Shown here in pieces: positions 1-6,103 of a stretch of DNA of 11,850 nucleotides (the first letter of the stretch is position 1; each line of letters starts with the position of its first letter). The position numbers and the translations under genes were made by a program. The stretch covers positions 1 to 11,850 of the forward strand of contig JAFQVU010000175.1 of the NCBI GenBank assembly GCA_017407885.1, in the 5' to 3' direction. Under the pieces are notes generated by a model, which was not told where the DNA came from, searched no databases, and saw only the letters and a program-made list of their open reading frames with translations. This DNA is from Clostridia bacterium. GTDB lineage: Bacteria > Bacillota_A > Clostridia > Oscillospirales > CAG-272.

Positions 1-59
1 CTGAGAGCGTTACTCCTTCGGTAAGCGTCACCGCTTTTTCCCGAATGCATCAACCGGCA
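1..59 (-). ncRNA. Probable glycine riboswitch aptamer (gcvT type), cut by the left edge
   Basis: Read on the minus strand, this stretch carries the conserved core of the glycine riboswitch. There is a 5' segment ATTCGGGAAAAA, a small hairpin AAGC/GCTT, then CCGAAGGAGTAA followed by CTCTCAG at the window edge. In the Rfam gcvT family as I recall it, CCGAAGGAG(C)AA followed by CTCTCAGG is the most conserved part. The 5' GGGAAAAA differs from the usual GGGAGAG, so the P1 pairing with CTCTC is weakened, and the P3 hairpin would be very short. A good promoter lies just upstream (66-94) with an expected transcription start near 59. The controlled gene lies outside the window; glycine cleavage genes or a glycine/alanine-sodium symporter would be usual. 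A chance match is possible because only about 60 bases are visible. Confidence 0.55.
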
Positions 60-65
60 ACTATC

Positions 66-94
66 ATTATACACCATGTTTTCGGATTTTTCAA
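66..94 (-). promoter_or_regulatory. Sigma-A promoter reading left, out of the window
   Basis: On the minus strand there is a -35 box TTGAAA (94-89), a spacer of exactly 17 bases, and a -10 box TATAAT (71-66). The predicted start is near 59, directly in front of the riboswitch-like sequence at 1-59. Confidence 0.6.
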
Positions 95-240
95 GAGGTA
101 AACCGAAATTTTTCCATATAATTTTCCATATGCCGACATTTTTCTCGCAAATGAGTCATACCACCCATATAAAACTGTTTCGAGTTTGTAAATTTGCCCA
201 CGATTTTTTAATAAAATTAATTAAATTTGCACTTTTCCCC
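95..240. other. AT-rich intergenic stretch between divergent promoters
   Basis: This lies between the leftward promoter (66-94) and the rny promoter (241-269). No gene is supported. The only structure I see is a 10-base direct repeat, TTTTCCATAT, at 110-119 and 122-131. It could be an operator or simply low-complexity AT-rich DNA. Confidence 0.4.
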
Positions 241-269
241 TTGACATACGCTTGATTTTTGTATAAAAT
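241..269 (+). promoter_or_regulatory. Sigma-A promoter of rny
   Basis: A consensus -35 box TTGACA (241-246), a 17-base spacer and a -10 box TAAAAT (264-269). The predicted start is near 276, which gives rny an untranslated leader of about 130 bases. Confidence 0.75.
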
Positions 270-305
270 ATATGTATGTGTAATTAATATATATACTGCC
301 GTTAC

Positions 306-328
306 TGCACTTTGTGATGGAAAGTGTA
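306..328 (+). other. Small hairpin in the rny leader
   Basis: CACTTT (308-313) pairs with AAAGTG (321-326) around the loop GTGATGG. Two flanking pairs (T306-A328 and a G307-T327 wobble) make eight in all. No U tract follows, so it is not a terminator. It may stabilise the rny transcript or control it, but no known riboswitch class was recognised. Confidence 0.3.
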
Positions 329-408
329 TTCGGTATTGTAATAATTGCATTTATAAAACGCATCAAAAATAAAATTCAAAACTAAACAATAAGGAGGTGT
401 TCTACACA

Positions 409-1956
409 TTGCTTGAAATAATCATCAGTGTTATTATCACCGTTTTGGTAACATTACCGCTCGGTGTGTTTTTCGGTATAACATACAGAAAGAAAGTCGG
501 CGAGGCTGAGATCGGTTCCGCCGAGGAACAGGCACGAAAGATCATTGAAGACGGCGAGCGTACCGCCGAGAGCAAGAAAAAGGAAGCTTTGATCGAAGCA
601 AAAGAAGAAATTCTTCGTCAGAGAAACGACGCAGAGCGCGAGATCAAAGAGCGCAGAAGTGAGCTTTCCAAAATGGAGAGCCGCATTTCCAAGAAGGAAG
701 AGCAGATCGAGAGTAAGATAGAAAATCTCGAAGCTAAGGAAGAGCAGCTTAATAAAAAGCTGAAGGAAGCGGATGAGGTCCGCGCCGAGATCGATGCCAT
801 AAAGGCAAAGCATCTCGAAACACTTGAAAAAATCGCGGGACTTACCGCAGAAGAAGCAAAGGCGCAGATCGTTTCCCGTATCGATGACGAGGTTAAACAC
901 GAAACCGCGCAGAAGCTTATTGAATATGAAGCTCAGTTCAAGGAGGAGGCAGACCAGAAGGCAAAGAATATTCTTTCGCTCGCGATCCAGCGCTGCGCGT
1001 CCGAGACTGTCACCGAAGCTACCGTTTCCGTTGTCGCACTGCCGAACGACGAAATGAAGGGACGCATCATCGGCCGTGAGGGACGTAATATCCACGCAAT
1101 CGAGGCGATGACCGGCGTTGACCTTATCATCGACGATACTCCCGAAGCAATCACCCTTTCGAGCTTTGATCCGGTACGCCGCGAGGTTGCTCGTATCGCA
1201 CTCGAAAAGCTTATCGCAGACGGAAGAATCCATCCTGCACGCATCGAGGAGATGGTTGACAAGGCAAAGCGCGACGTTGACGCAATGATCAAGCAGGCAG
1301 GTGAACGCGCTACTTACGAAACCGGAATTCACGGACTCAGCTTAGAGCTTATCAAGCTTCTCGGACGTCTGCGTTTCCGTACCAGCTACGGTCAGAACGT
1401 ACTCGATCATTCCATCGAGGTTGCAACCCTTTCGGGTATAATTGCCGACGAGCTTGGCGTTGACAGCACCCTTGCAAAGCGTGCCGGTCTCTTACACGAT
1501 ATCGGTAAGGCGCTTACACAGGAAATTGAGGGATCTCACGTACAGCTTGGTGTTGACATTGCCAAGAAGTTCAAGGAAAACAAGGACGTTATCCACGCGA
1601 TAGAGGCGCACCACAACGATGTTGAACCGCAGACCATCACTGCAATCATCGTACAGGCGGCAGACGCTATCTCGGCGGCACGTCCCGGCGCAAGGCGCGA
1701 GGATCTTGAAAATTACATCAAGCGGTTGCAAAAGCTTGAAGAAATTACTTACAGCTTCCCCGGAGTGGACAAGTCGTATGCAATTCAGGCGGGACGCGAG
1801 ATACGTATCGCGGTCAAGCCGGAAGAGGTCAACGACGAGCAGATGGTCGTAATTGCACGCGAGATCGTGCAGAAGATCGAAAGCGAGCTTCAGTACCCCG
1901 GACAGATAAAGGTTCATATGATCCGCGAAAGTCGCGCGATCGATTACGCAAAATAA
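409..1956 (+). CDS. rny: Ribonuclease Y, membrane-anchored endoribonuclease
   Basis: RNase Y starts mRNA decay in many Firmicutes by endonucleolytic cleavage at the membrane. The 515-residue product has the complete family layout: one N-terminal membrane helix (about residues 3-24), a long charged coiled coil (about 30-190), a KH RNA-binding domain with [10 protein letters not shown] (218-227), and an HD domain with LLHDIGK (361-367; H363 and D364 are the metal ligands). Length matches the usual 510-520. I chose TTG at 409 as the start: AAGGAGGT (391-398) lies 10 bases upstream of it, whereas the alternative GTG at 397 falls inside that Shine-Dalgarno sequence and could not use it. It is monocistronic, with a promoter at 241-269 and a terminator at 1962-1997. 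No upstream recA/cinA or downstream ymdB partner is in the window. Confidence 0.96.
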   Translation: MLEIIISVIITVLVTLPLGVFFGITYRKKVGEAEIGSAEEQARKIIEDGERTAESKKKEALIEAKEEILRQRNDAEREIKERRSELSKMESRISKKEEQIESKIENLEAKEEQLNKKLKEADEVRAEIDAIKAKHLETLEKIAGLTAEEAKAQIVSRIDDEVKHETAQKLIEYEAQFKEEADQKAKNILSLAIQRCASETVTEATVSVVALPNDEMKGRIIGREGRNIHAIEAMTGVDLIIDDTPEAITLSSFDPVRREVARIALEKLIADGRIHPARIEEMVDKAKRDVDAMIKQAGERATYETGIHGLSLELIKLLGRLRFRTSYGQNVLDHSIEVATLSGIIADELGVDSTLAKRAGLLHDIGKALTQEIEGSHVQLGVDIAKKFKENKDVIHAIEAHHNDVEPQTITAIIVQAADAISAARPGARREDLENYIKRLQKLEEITYSFPGVDKSYAIQAGREIRIAVKPEEVNDEQMVVIAREIVQKIESELQYPGQIKVHMIRESRAIDYAK

Positions 1957-1961
1957 TAAAG

Positions 1962-1997
1962 AAAATCAGTCTTCCCGAATGGGGAGACTGATTTTTT
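1962..1997. terminator. Bidirectional intrinsic terminator between rny and thiI
   Basis: A 15-pair stem (1962-1976 with 1981-1995, one G-T wobble) closes a GAAT loop and is followed by T residues on the plus strand. The A-rich 5' side gives a T-rich tail on the minus strand too (TTTT, C, TTT), so it can end both convergent transcripts, rny and the thiI operon. Confidence 0.92.
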
Positions 1998-2043
1998 GTG
2001 TTAAAATCGGTATATTTGCGCTCAAACAGGATTGGAAACAGAG

Positions 2044-3222
2044 TTACTCCTCAATTCTAATATTATAAGTGTTGAGCGTTTCAAACGCCTCGTCGCAGAG
2101 GGCGGCGAAGTCGAGCTTCTTTTCTTCCTCGAGTACCTTTTCAAGCTCGGGACGAGTCTTGGGGTGGCGGGGGGTGAAGACTGTACAGCAGTCCTCATAG
2201 GGCAGAATCGAGGTCTCGAAGGTGTTTATCTTGCGTGCAATAGTGACAATCTCTTCCTTGTCAAGTCCGATGCAGGGGCGGTAGACGGGGATGTTTACCG
2301 CGTTGTCGGTCACCTCAATCGCTTTCATTGTCTGGGATGCGACCTGCGCGAGACTTTCGCCCGTGATGAGCGCGTGGCAGTTGTTGCGTCGTGCGACACG
2401 CTCGGCGAGCGTCATCATATAACGGCGCAGGAGCAGAGTGAAGTAGTCCTCATCGCAGGCACGGCGAAGCTCTTCCTGAATATGCGTGAGCGATATCACG
2501 TGCACCTTGATGTGAGTGGTATACTCGCAGAGCAGACGTGCAAGCTCGAGTACCTTTTCTTTGGCGCGCTCGGATGTGTAAGGGAAGCTCTCAAAGTGAA
2601 GCGCTTCGAGCGTTACACCGCGTTTTGCCATCATGTAGCCGGCAACGGGACTGTCGATACCGCCCGAAAGGAGTAAAAGTCCCTTTCCGCTTGAACCGAG
2701 CGGCATGCCACCTGCGCCCTTGACTCCGCCTGCATGGATATAAGCGCCGCGCTCGCGTATCTCGACGCGCACGGTCACTTCCGGCTCATGCACGTCAACG
2801 CGAAGTCTCGGGCAGGCTTCGAGCACTGCACCGCCGACCTCACGCATCAGCTCGGGGGATTTCATCGGAAACGTCTTGTCGGCACGTCTCGCATCCGCCT
2901 TAAAGGTGGTAACTCCGCGAAGGAACTGCGGCAGATACTCTCTCGCCGCCGCTTTTATCGCTTCAATATCCTTTTCGACGACCACCGCGCGGTCAATCGA
3001 GACGAGACCGAATACCTTTTTCGCGTATTCAAGCGCAAGCTCGATGTCGCAGAATTCGTCCTTCGGCTCAACATATATCGTGCTCTGGGCGTACCACACG
3101 TCAAAGTCTCCGGCACGCTTTAGGCGCGTGCGAAGCTCCTTTATGAGCATGTTTTCAAATTGTGAACGGTTAGCGCCCTTTAAAATAAGCTCGCCGTATT
3201 TGCAGAGAAGTACTTCTTTCAT
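2044..3222 (-). CDS. thiI: tRNA 4-thiouridine synthase ThiI (no rhodanese domain)
   Basis: ThiI adenylates U8 of tRNA and inserts sulfur to make 4-thiouridine; in some bacteria it also supplies sulfur for the thiamine thiazole. The 392-residue protein has the N-terminal ferredoxin-like region (about 1-75), a THUMP RNA-binding domain (about 60-165) and a PP-loop ATPase domain with SGGIDSP (186-192). PYEDCC (341-346) sits near the C-terminus. It stops there, like the Bacillus enzyme, without the rhodanese domain of E. coli ThiI, so a dedicated cysteine desulfurase would have to supply sulfur; none is in the window. I chose ATG at 3222: AAAGGA lies 9 bases upstream and the ATG overlaps the cca stop as ATGA, implying translational coupling. 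An in-frame upstream start at 3264 would overlap cca by 46 bases and adds residues unlike the family. Confidence 0.95.
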   Translation of the reverse strand: MKEVLLCKYGELILKGANRSQFENMLIKELRTRLKRAGDFDVWYAQSTIYVEPKDEFCDIELALEYAKKVFGLVSIDRAVVVEKDIEAIKAAAREYLPQFLRGVTTFKADARRADKTFPMKSPELMREVGGAVLEACPRLRVDVHEPEVTVRVEIRERGAYIHAGGVKGAGGMPLGSSGKGLLLLSGGIDSPVAGYMMAKRGVTLEALHFESFPYTSERAKEKVLELARLLCEYTTHIKVHVISLTHIQEELRRACDEDYFTLLLRRYMMTLAERVARRNNCHALITGESLAQVASQTMKAIEVTDNAVNIPVYRPCIGLDKEEIVTIARKINTFETSILPYEDCCTVFTPRHPKTRPELEKVLEEEKKLDFAALCDEAFETLNTYNIRIEE

Positions 3223-4436
3223 TTGTGTGTGTCCTTTCGGGTTATAATACGTTCCGCTTCGCAAAGAAGCGCTTTTTTATCGTTTGGAAGCTCGCTGCTT
3301 ATTACGCCGTCAAGCAACTCATCGAGTATTTTGCCAATCTCGCGCGGGACAACGCCGAGCGATAAAAGCTCGTCACCGCCAATCATAAGCTGCGAAAGCG
3401 ATACGCAATCGCCCCTCTTTGCAATATTAAGCAGAGTATCAATCAGACTCGCATCACATTCGCCTCGCGCGCATTGCAGACGTACCGTGTCGAGCGCCGC
3501 CTCACATCCGATATCACGGCAGAGACGTTTGAGCGCTACCTCGCCGTACAACTCGTCCTGCAGGTGTGAGACTATAGCCGAGCACCGTGTAATCGTTGCA
3601 TTATCAAGGCGCAGTGAACGCAGACTCATCCCAGCGTTCGCGCCGCTGTCGGCAAGGAGTGCCGCAAGCGCGAGCGGGACGGACGGCTCGGAAAGACGGT
3701 CAAGCGAAGCGCATATCTTATCTATTCCACCGAAATCGGCATCGGGCAGAATCTCGCATATCACGGGGAGAAACTCACCTACCACACGCGCCGCATCACG
3801 TCCGCACACAAGCTTTGCGGTCTCCGCGCCGATACGCTCGCGCGAAACATTGGCAAGCAGTGATTTTAATTCGATTGCCGCGGTTGCGGTATCAGCTTCA
3901 ACAGTAAAACCGAGCACCGAAGAAAAACGGAGCGCGCGGAGTATGCGAAGCGCATCTTCCGAAAAGCGCTCGCGCGGTGAGCCAACACAGCGGATGATTC
4001 CTGCTTCGAGGTCTCGCACACCACCATAGGGGTCAACAAGTCCGCGCCCGTCCGAATATGCCATCGCGTTGACGGTGAAATCTCGCCGTGCGAGGTCCGC
4101 GGCGATGCTGTCGGTGAAATTCACGCTGTCGGGGTGACGGCTGTCGGAGTATTCGCCGTCGATACGGTAGGTCGTGACCTCGATTGGCGTTTTTTGGTAT
4201 ACAACAGTCACAGTCCCATGTGCAATTCCCGTGGGAATTGCCTTGAAATCCGGGATAGACGAGAATATTCCAAGTGTTTTGTCGGGATGCGCCAATGTGG
4301 TGACATCCCAGTCGTTAGGCTCTCTGCCGAGTATCGCGTCACGAACGCATCCGCCGACGGCAAAGGCTTCGTATCCGCATCGCTCAAGCTCCGCGATAAC
4401 GGCTGCTGCGGCTTCGGGAATTTTCAGCTTTATCAT
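3219..4436 (-). CDS. cca: CCA tRNA nucleotidyltransferase (class II)
   Basis: This enzyme builds or repairs the 3' CCA end of tRNAs from CTP and ATP. The 405-residue product shows the class II nucleotidyltransferase motifs in order: GGCVRD (28-33), NDWDVT with the metal-binding aspartates D42 and D44 (41-46), RRDFTVNAMAY (117-127), and ERFSEDALRILRALRF (156-171). The helical part that follows lacks an HD phosphohydrolase signature: where relatives often have ALLHD, this has ALLAD (259-263). The start ATG at 4436 overlaps the stop of the upstream gene as ATGA, and its own stop overlaps the thiI start in the same way. Some Clostridia split CC-addition and A-addition between two enzymes. Sequence inspection cannot settle which activity this copy has, or exclude a poly(A) polymerase role, but a CCA enzyme is the most likely. 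Confidence 0.9.
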   Translation of the reverse strand: MIKLKIPEAAAAVIAELERCGYEAFAVGGCVRDAILGREPNDWDVTTLAHPDKTLGIFSSIPDFKAIPTGIAHGTVTVVYQKTPIEVTTYRIDGEYSDSRHPDSVNFTDSIAADLARRDFTVNAMAYSDGRGLVDPYGGVRDLEAGIIRCVGSPRERFSEDALRILRALRFSSVLGFTVEADTATAAIELKSLLANVSRERIGAETAKLVCGRDAARVVGEFLPVICEILPDADFGGIDKICASLDRLSEPSVPLALAALLADSGANAGMSLRSLRLDNATITRCSAIVSHLQDELYGEVALKRLCRDIGCEAALDTVRLQCARGECDASLIDTLLNIAKRGDCVSLSQLMIGGDELLSLGVVPREIGKILDELLDGVISSELPNDKKALLCEAERIITRKDTHK

Positions 4437-5752
4437 ACAAGTGCAGGCTCTTTTTTGGCAGGTGCGTCCGTTTCGGAGACGGCTTTATTGTTATCGGGTG
4501 CCGATTTTGCGGCGAGATTTTCGCGTGCAACGGAGAGCATCAGCTTGATGCGGTTCTCCTGATTAACGCGAGTTGCTCCCGGGTCGTAGTCAATCGGCAC
4601 GATGTTTGATTCGGGATGAAGCTCGCGCAGACGGCGTATCATACCCTTGCCGACAATGTGGTTTGGCAGGCATCCGAACGGCTGGGCGCAGACGATATTG
4701 CCGTAACCGTTCTCGATAAGCTCAAGCATCTCCGCGGTAAGCAGCCACCCCTCGCCCATCTTCGAGCCGTAGCCGATGATGCCGTCAACGAGCGATTTCA
4801 AGTGGTCATAAGCGGTCGGCGCTTTGAAGATGCCCTGCTCGTTTATTATGTCTATCATGAATTTTTCCATGTCCGCAAGATAGTCGAAAAGCACCTTGCA
4901 GACGGCAAATTTTACACGGCTTCCGCCGTACAGCTTGATGTCCTCCATACGGTTGTCGACTTTGAACAGGATGAAACTCATCAGTCCCGGCACCATGACC
5001 TCGCACCCCTCGGATGCCAAAAATTCCTCAAGGTGATTATTGGCAAGAGACGAGAATTTCACATAAATCTCGCCCACAATGCCGACTTTGACGCGCTCGC
5101 TTGTGCGCTCTGTCGGGATAGCCGCGAAGTCGGCGGCTATTTTCTGCATATACGAGCGCATATCGGGTTTTGCAAAACCTTTTCTGTTTGCAAAAAGCGA
5201 AGTCAGCGTATCTGCCCAGCGGTCAACGAGTGCATCGGTTGTGCCTTTGATTAGCTCATACGGGCGCACCTGATTTGAAAGTAGCATCAAGAGGTCGCCA
5301 TATGCCATCGCGGCGATAAGGCGGCGTAGCAGACCGATTGACAGCTTAAATCCGCTGTTTTTTTCAAGCCCCGATATATTCAGTGAGATGACGGGGATAT
5401 GCCCGAGACCTGCGTTAGCAAGCGCTTTACGAAGCAGGTGGATATAGTTTGATGCACGGCATCCGCCGCCCGTCTGTGTGATGATGAGGGCGGTTTTGTT
5501 AAGGTCGTATTTTCCGCTTTTAAGTGCATCAATCATTTGTCCGATAACGAGCAGGGCGGGATAGCAGGTATCGTTGTGGACGTATTTCAGACCGGTCTCG
5601 ACAACGCTTCGTCCCTCGTTTTGAAGAAGCTCGACGTTATATCCCTCGTTCTTGAACACGCGCATCAGCAGTTTGAAGTGTGTGCCGAGCATGTTTGGAA
5701 CAAGGATTGTGTAGTCCTTTTTCATCTCTTTTGTGAATTCTATACGTTGCAT
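4433..5752 (-). CDS. HgdB-like 2-hydroxyacyl-CoA dehydratase family protein (COG3581 type), separate from its activase
   Basis: A 439-residue protein of the dehydratase-related family that in many Clostridia forms the C-terminal third of a roughly 1,400-residue activase fusion. The start FTKEMKKDYTILVPNM (6-21) is how that section usually begins. Cysteines that could bind an iron-sulfur cluster are C63 (NDTCYP), C98 (TGGGCRASN), C355 and C361 (VCAQPFGCLPNH). YDPGA (389-393) is another family signature. The last 30 residues are a low-complexity A/K/E/P tail. AAAGGA lies 9 bases before the ATG at 5752, and an in-frame TAA at 5764-5762 closes the frame just upstream, so this is a separate cistron. 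Its stop overlaps the cca start (ATGA). The substrate is unknown; real dehydratase activity is not shown. The 351-base gap to the activase holds a structured repeat. Confidence 0.82.
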   Translation of the reverse strand: MQRIEFTKEMKKDYTILVPNMLGTHFKLLMRVFKNEGYNVELLQNEGRSVVETGLKYVHNDTCYPALLVIGQMIDALKSGKYDLNKTALIITQTGGGCRASNYIHLLRKALANAGLGHIPVISLNISGLEKNSGFKLSIGLLRRLIAAMAYGDLLMLLSNQVRPYELIKGTTDALVDRWADTLTSLFANRKGFAKPDMRSYMQKIAADFAAIPTERTSERVKVGIVGEIYVKFSSLANNHLEEFLASEGCEVMVPGLMSFILFKVDNRMEDIKLYGGSRVKFAVCKVLFDYLADMEKFMIDIINEQGIFKAPTAYDHLKSLVDGIIGYGSKMGEGWLLTAEMLELIENGYGNIVCAQPFGCLPNHIVGKGMIRRLRELHPESNIVPIDYDPGATRVNQENRIKLMLSVARENLAAKSAPDNNKAVSETDAPAKKEPALV

Positions 5753-5785
5753 TGAACTTTATCCTTTCGGGATATTTTTGTGGGG

Positions 5786-5976
5786 GGGAACGGCCTCGCC
5801 GCGCTTGCACGGCTCGGGGATGCGTCCTCTGCCGCGTGAGCGCGGCAGAGGGAGACGGGTACGAGAGGGGCGACAACCAACTCATCATCCGTAGGTTTTC
5901 GCCCCTCTCGTGCTCTCCCCCTTTCCTTGGCTCTTCCGAGGTGGAGTCCTATTTTGCGCTTTGCGCAGGTGGAGTA
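5786..5976. repeat. Structured interspersed repeat, copy A
   Basis: This matches 11663-11850 in the same orientation. From 5861 to 5976 the match is gap-free at 112 of 116 positions; the first 75 bases match with small gaps. It contains a perfect 11-pair hairpin (5826-5836 with 5841-5851, loop TGAG). A second, 13-pair perfect hairpin follows (5861-5873 with 5899-5911), extended after one mismatch by AACC/GGTT around a conserved loop. Smaller hairpins are CCTTGG/CCGAGG and TGCGC/GCGCA. No ORF with a ribosome binding site and no T tract were seen, so it is neither a gene nor an ordinary terminator. It resembles a palindromic intergenic element or a non-autonomous mobile element, moved by an unknown agent. 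It lies between two genes of one operon and so is probably transcribed within that mRNA. Confidence 0.85.
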
Positions 5977-6100
5977 CCGCTAAGGGGCGCGTAATCGCTT
6001 CGCTCTCCGCTTTGTTTTGTGGAACTGCCGCGCTACATGCGCGACAGTTCATGTTGGATAGGGGGCGCGGAGTCGCTTCGTTCTCCGCTGGCTAGGATTA
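5977..6100. repeat. Right-hand part of the repeat region: direct repeats flanking a hairpin
   Basis: Two 27-base direct repeats, 5984-6010 and 6062-6088, agree at 24 of 27 positions. Between them is a hairpin: GAACTG (6022-6027) with CAGTTC (6045-6050), then, after one C-A mismatch, CGCGC (6029-6033) with GCGCG (6039-6043), loop TACAT. It directly continues copy A, and the second repeat ends about 15 bases from the activase stop codon. Whether it belongs to the same element cannot be judged, because copy B runs off the window at the equivalent of base 5976. Confidence 0.65.
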
Positions 6101-6103
6101 CGT

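Noticed and set aside
156..350. 64-codon minus-strand frame in the rny upstream region
   Set aside because: It covers the rny promoter, is AT-rich and has no ribosome binding site or recognisable family.
454..1332. 292-codon frame antisense to rny
   Set aside because: Cysteine- and leucine-rich nonsense typical of a shadow frame of a charged coiled coil; no start signals.
2032..3247. Plus-strand frames antisense to thiI
   Set aside because: No ribosome binding sites, no family resemblance, and they lie fully within a well-supported thiI.
5861..5911. The 13-pair hairpin as a transcription terminator inside the operon
   Set aside because: There is no T tract on either strand and the loop region is long, so an intrinsic terminator is unlikely.
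5752..6095. Short plus-strand frames in the repeat region
   Set aside because: They follow the repeat, contain its hairpin arms, lack start signals, and the left part changes frame between copies A and B because of indels.
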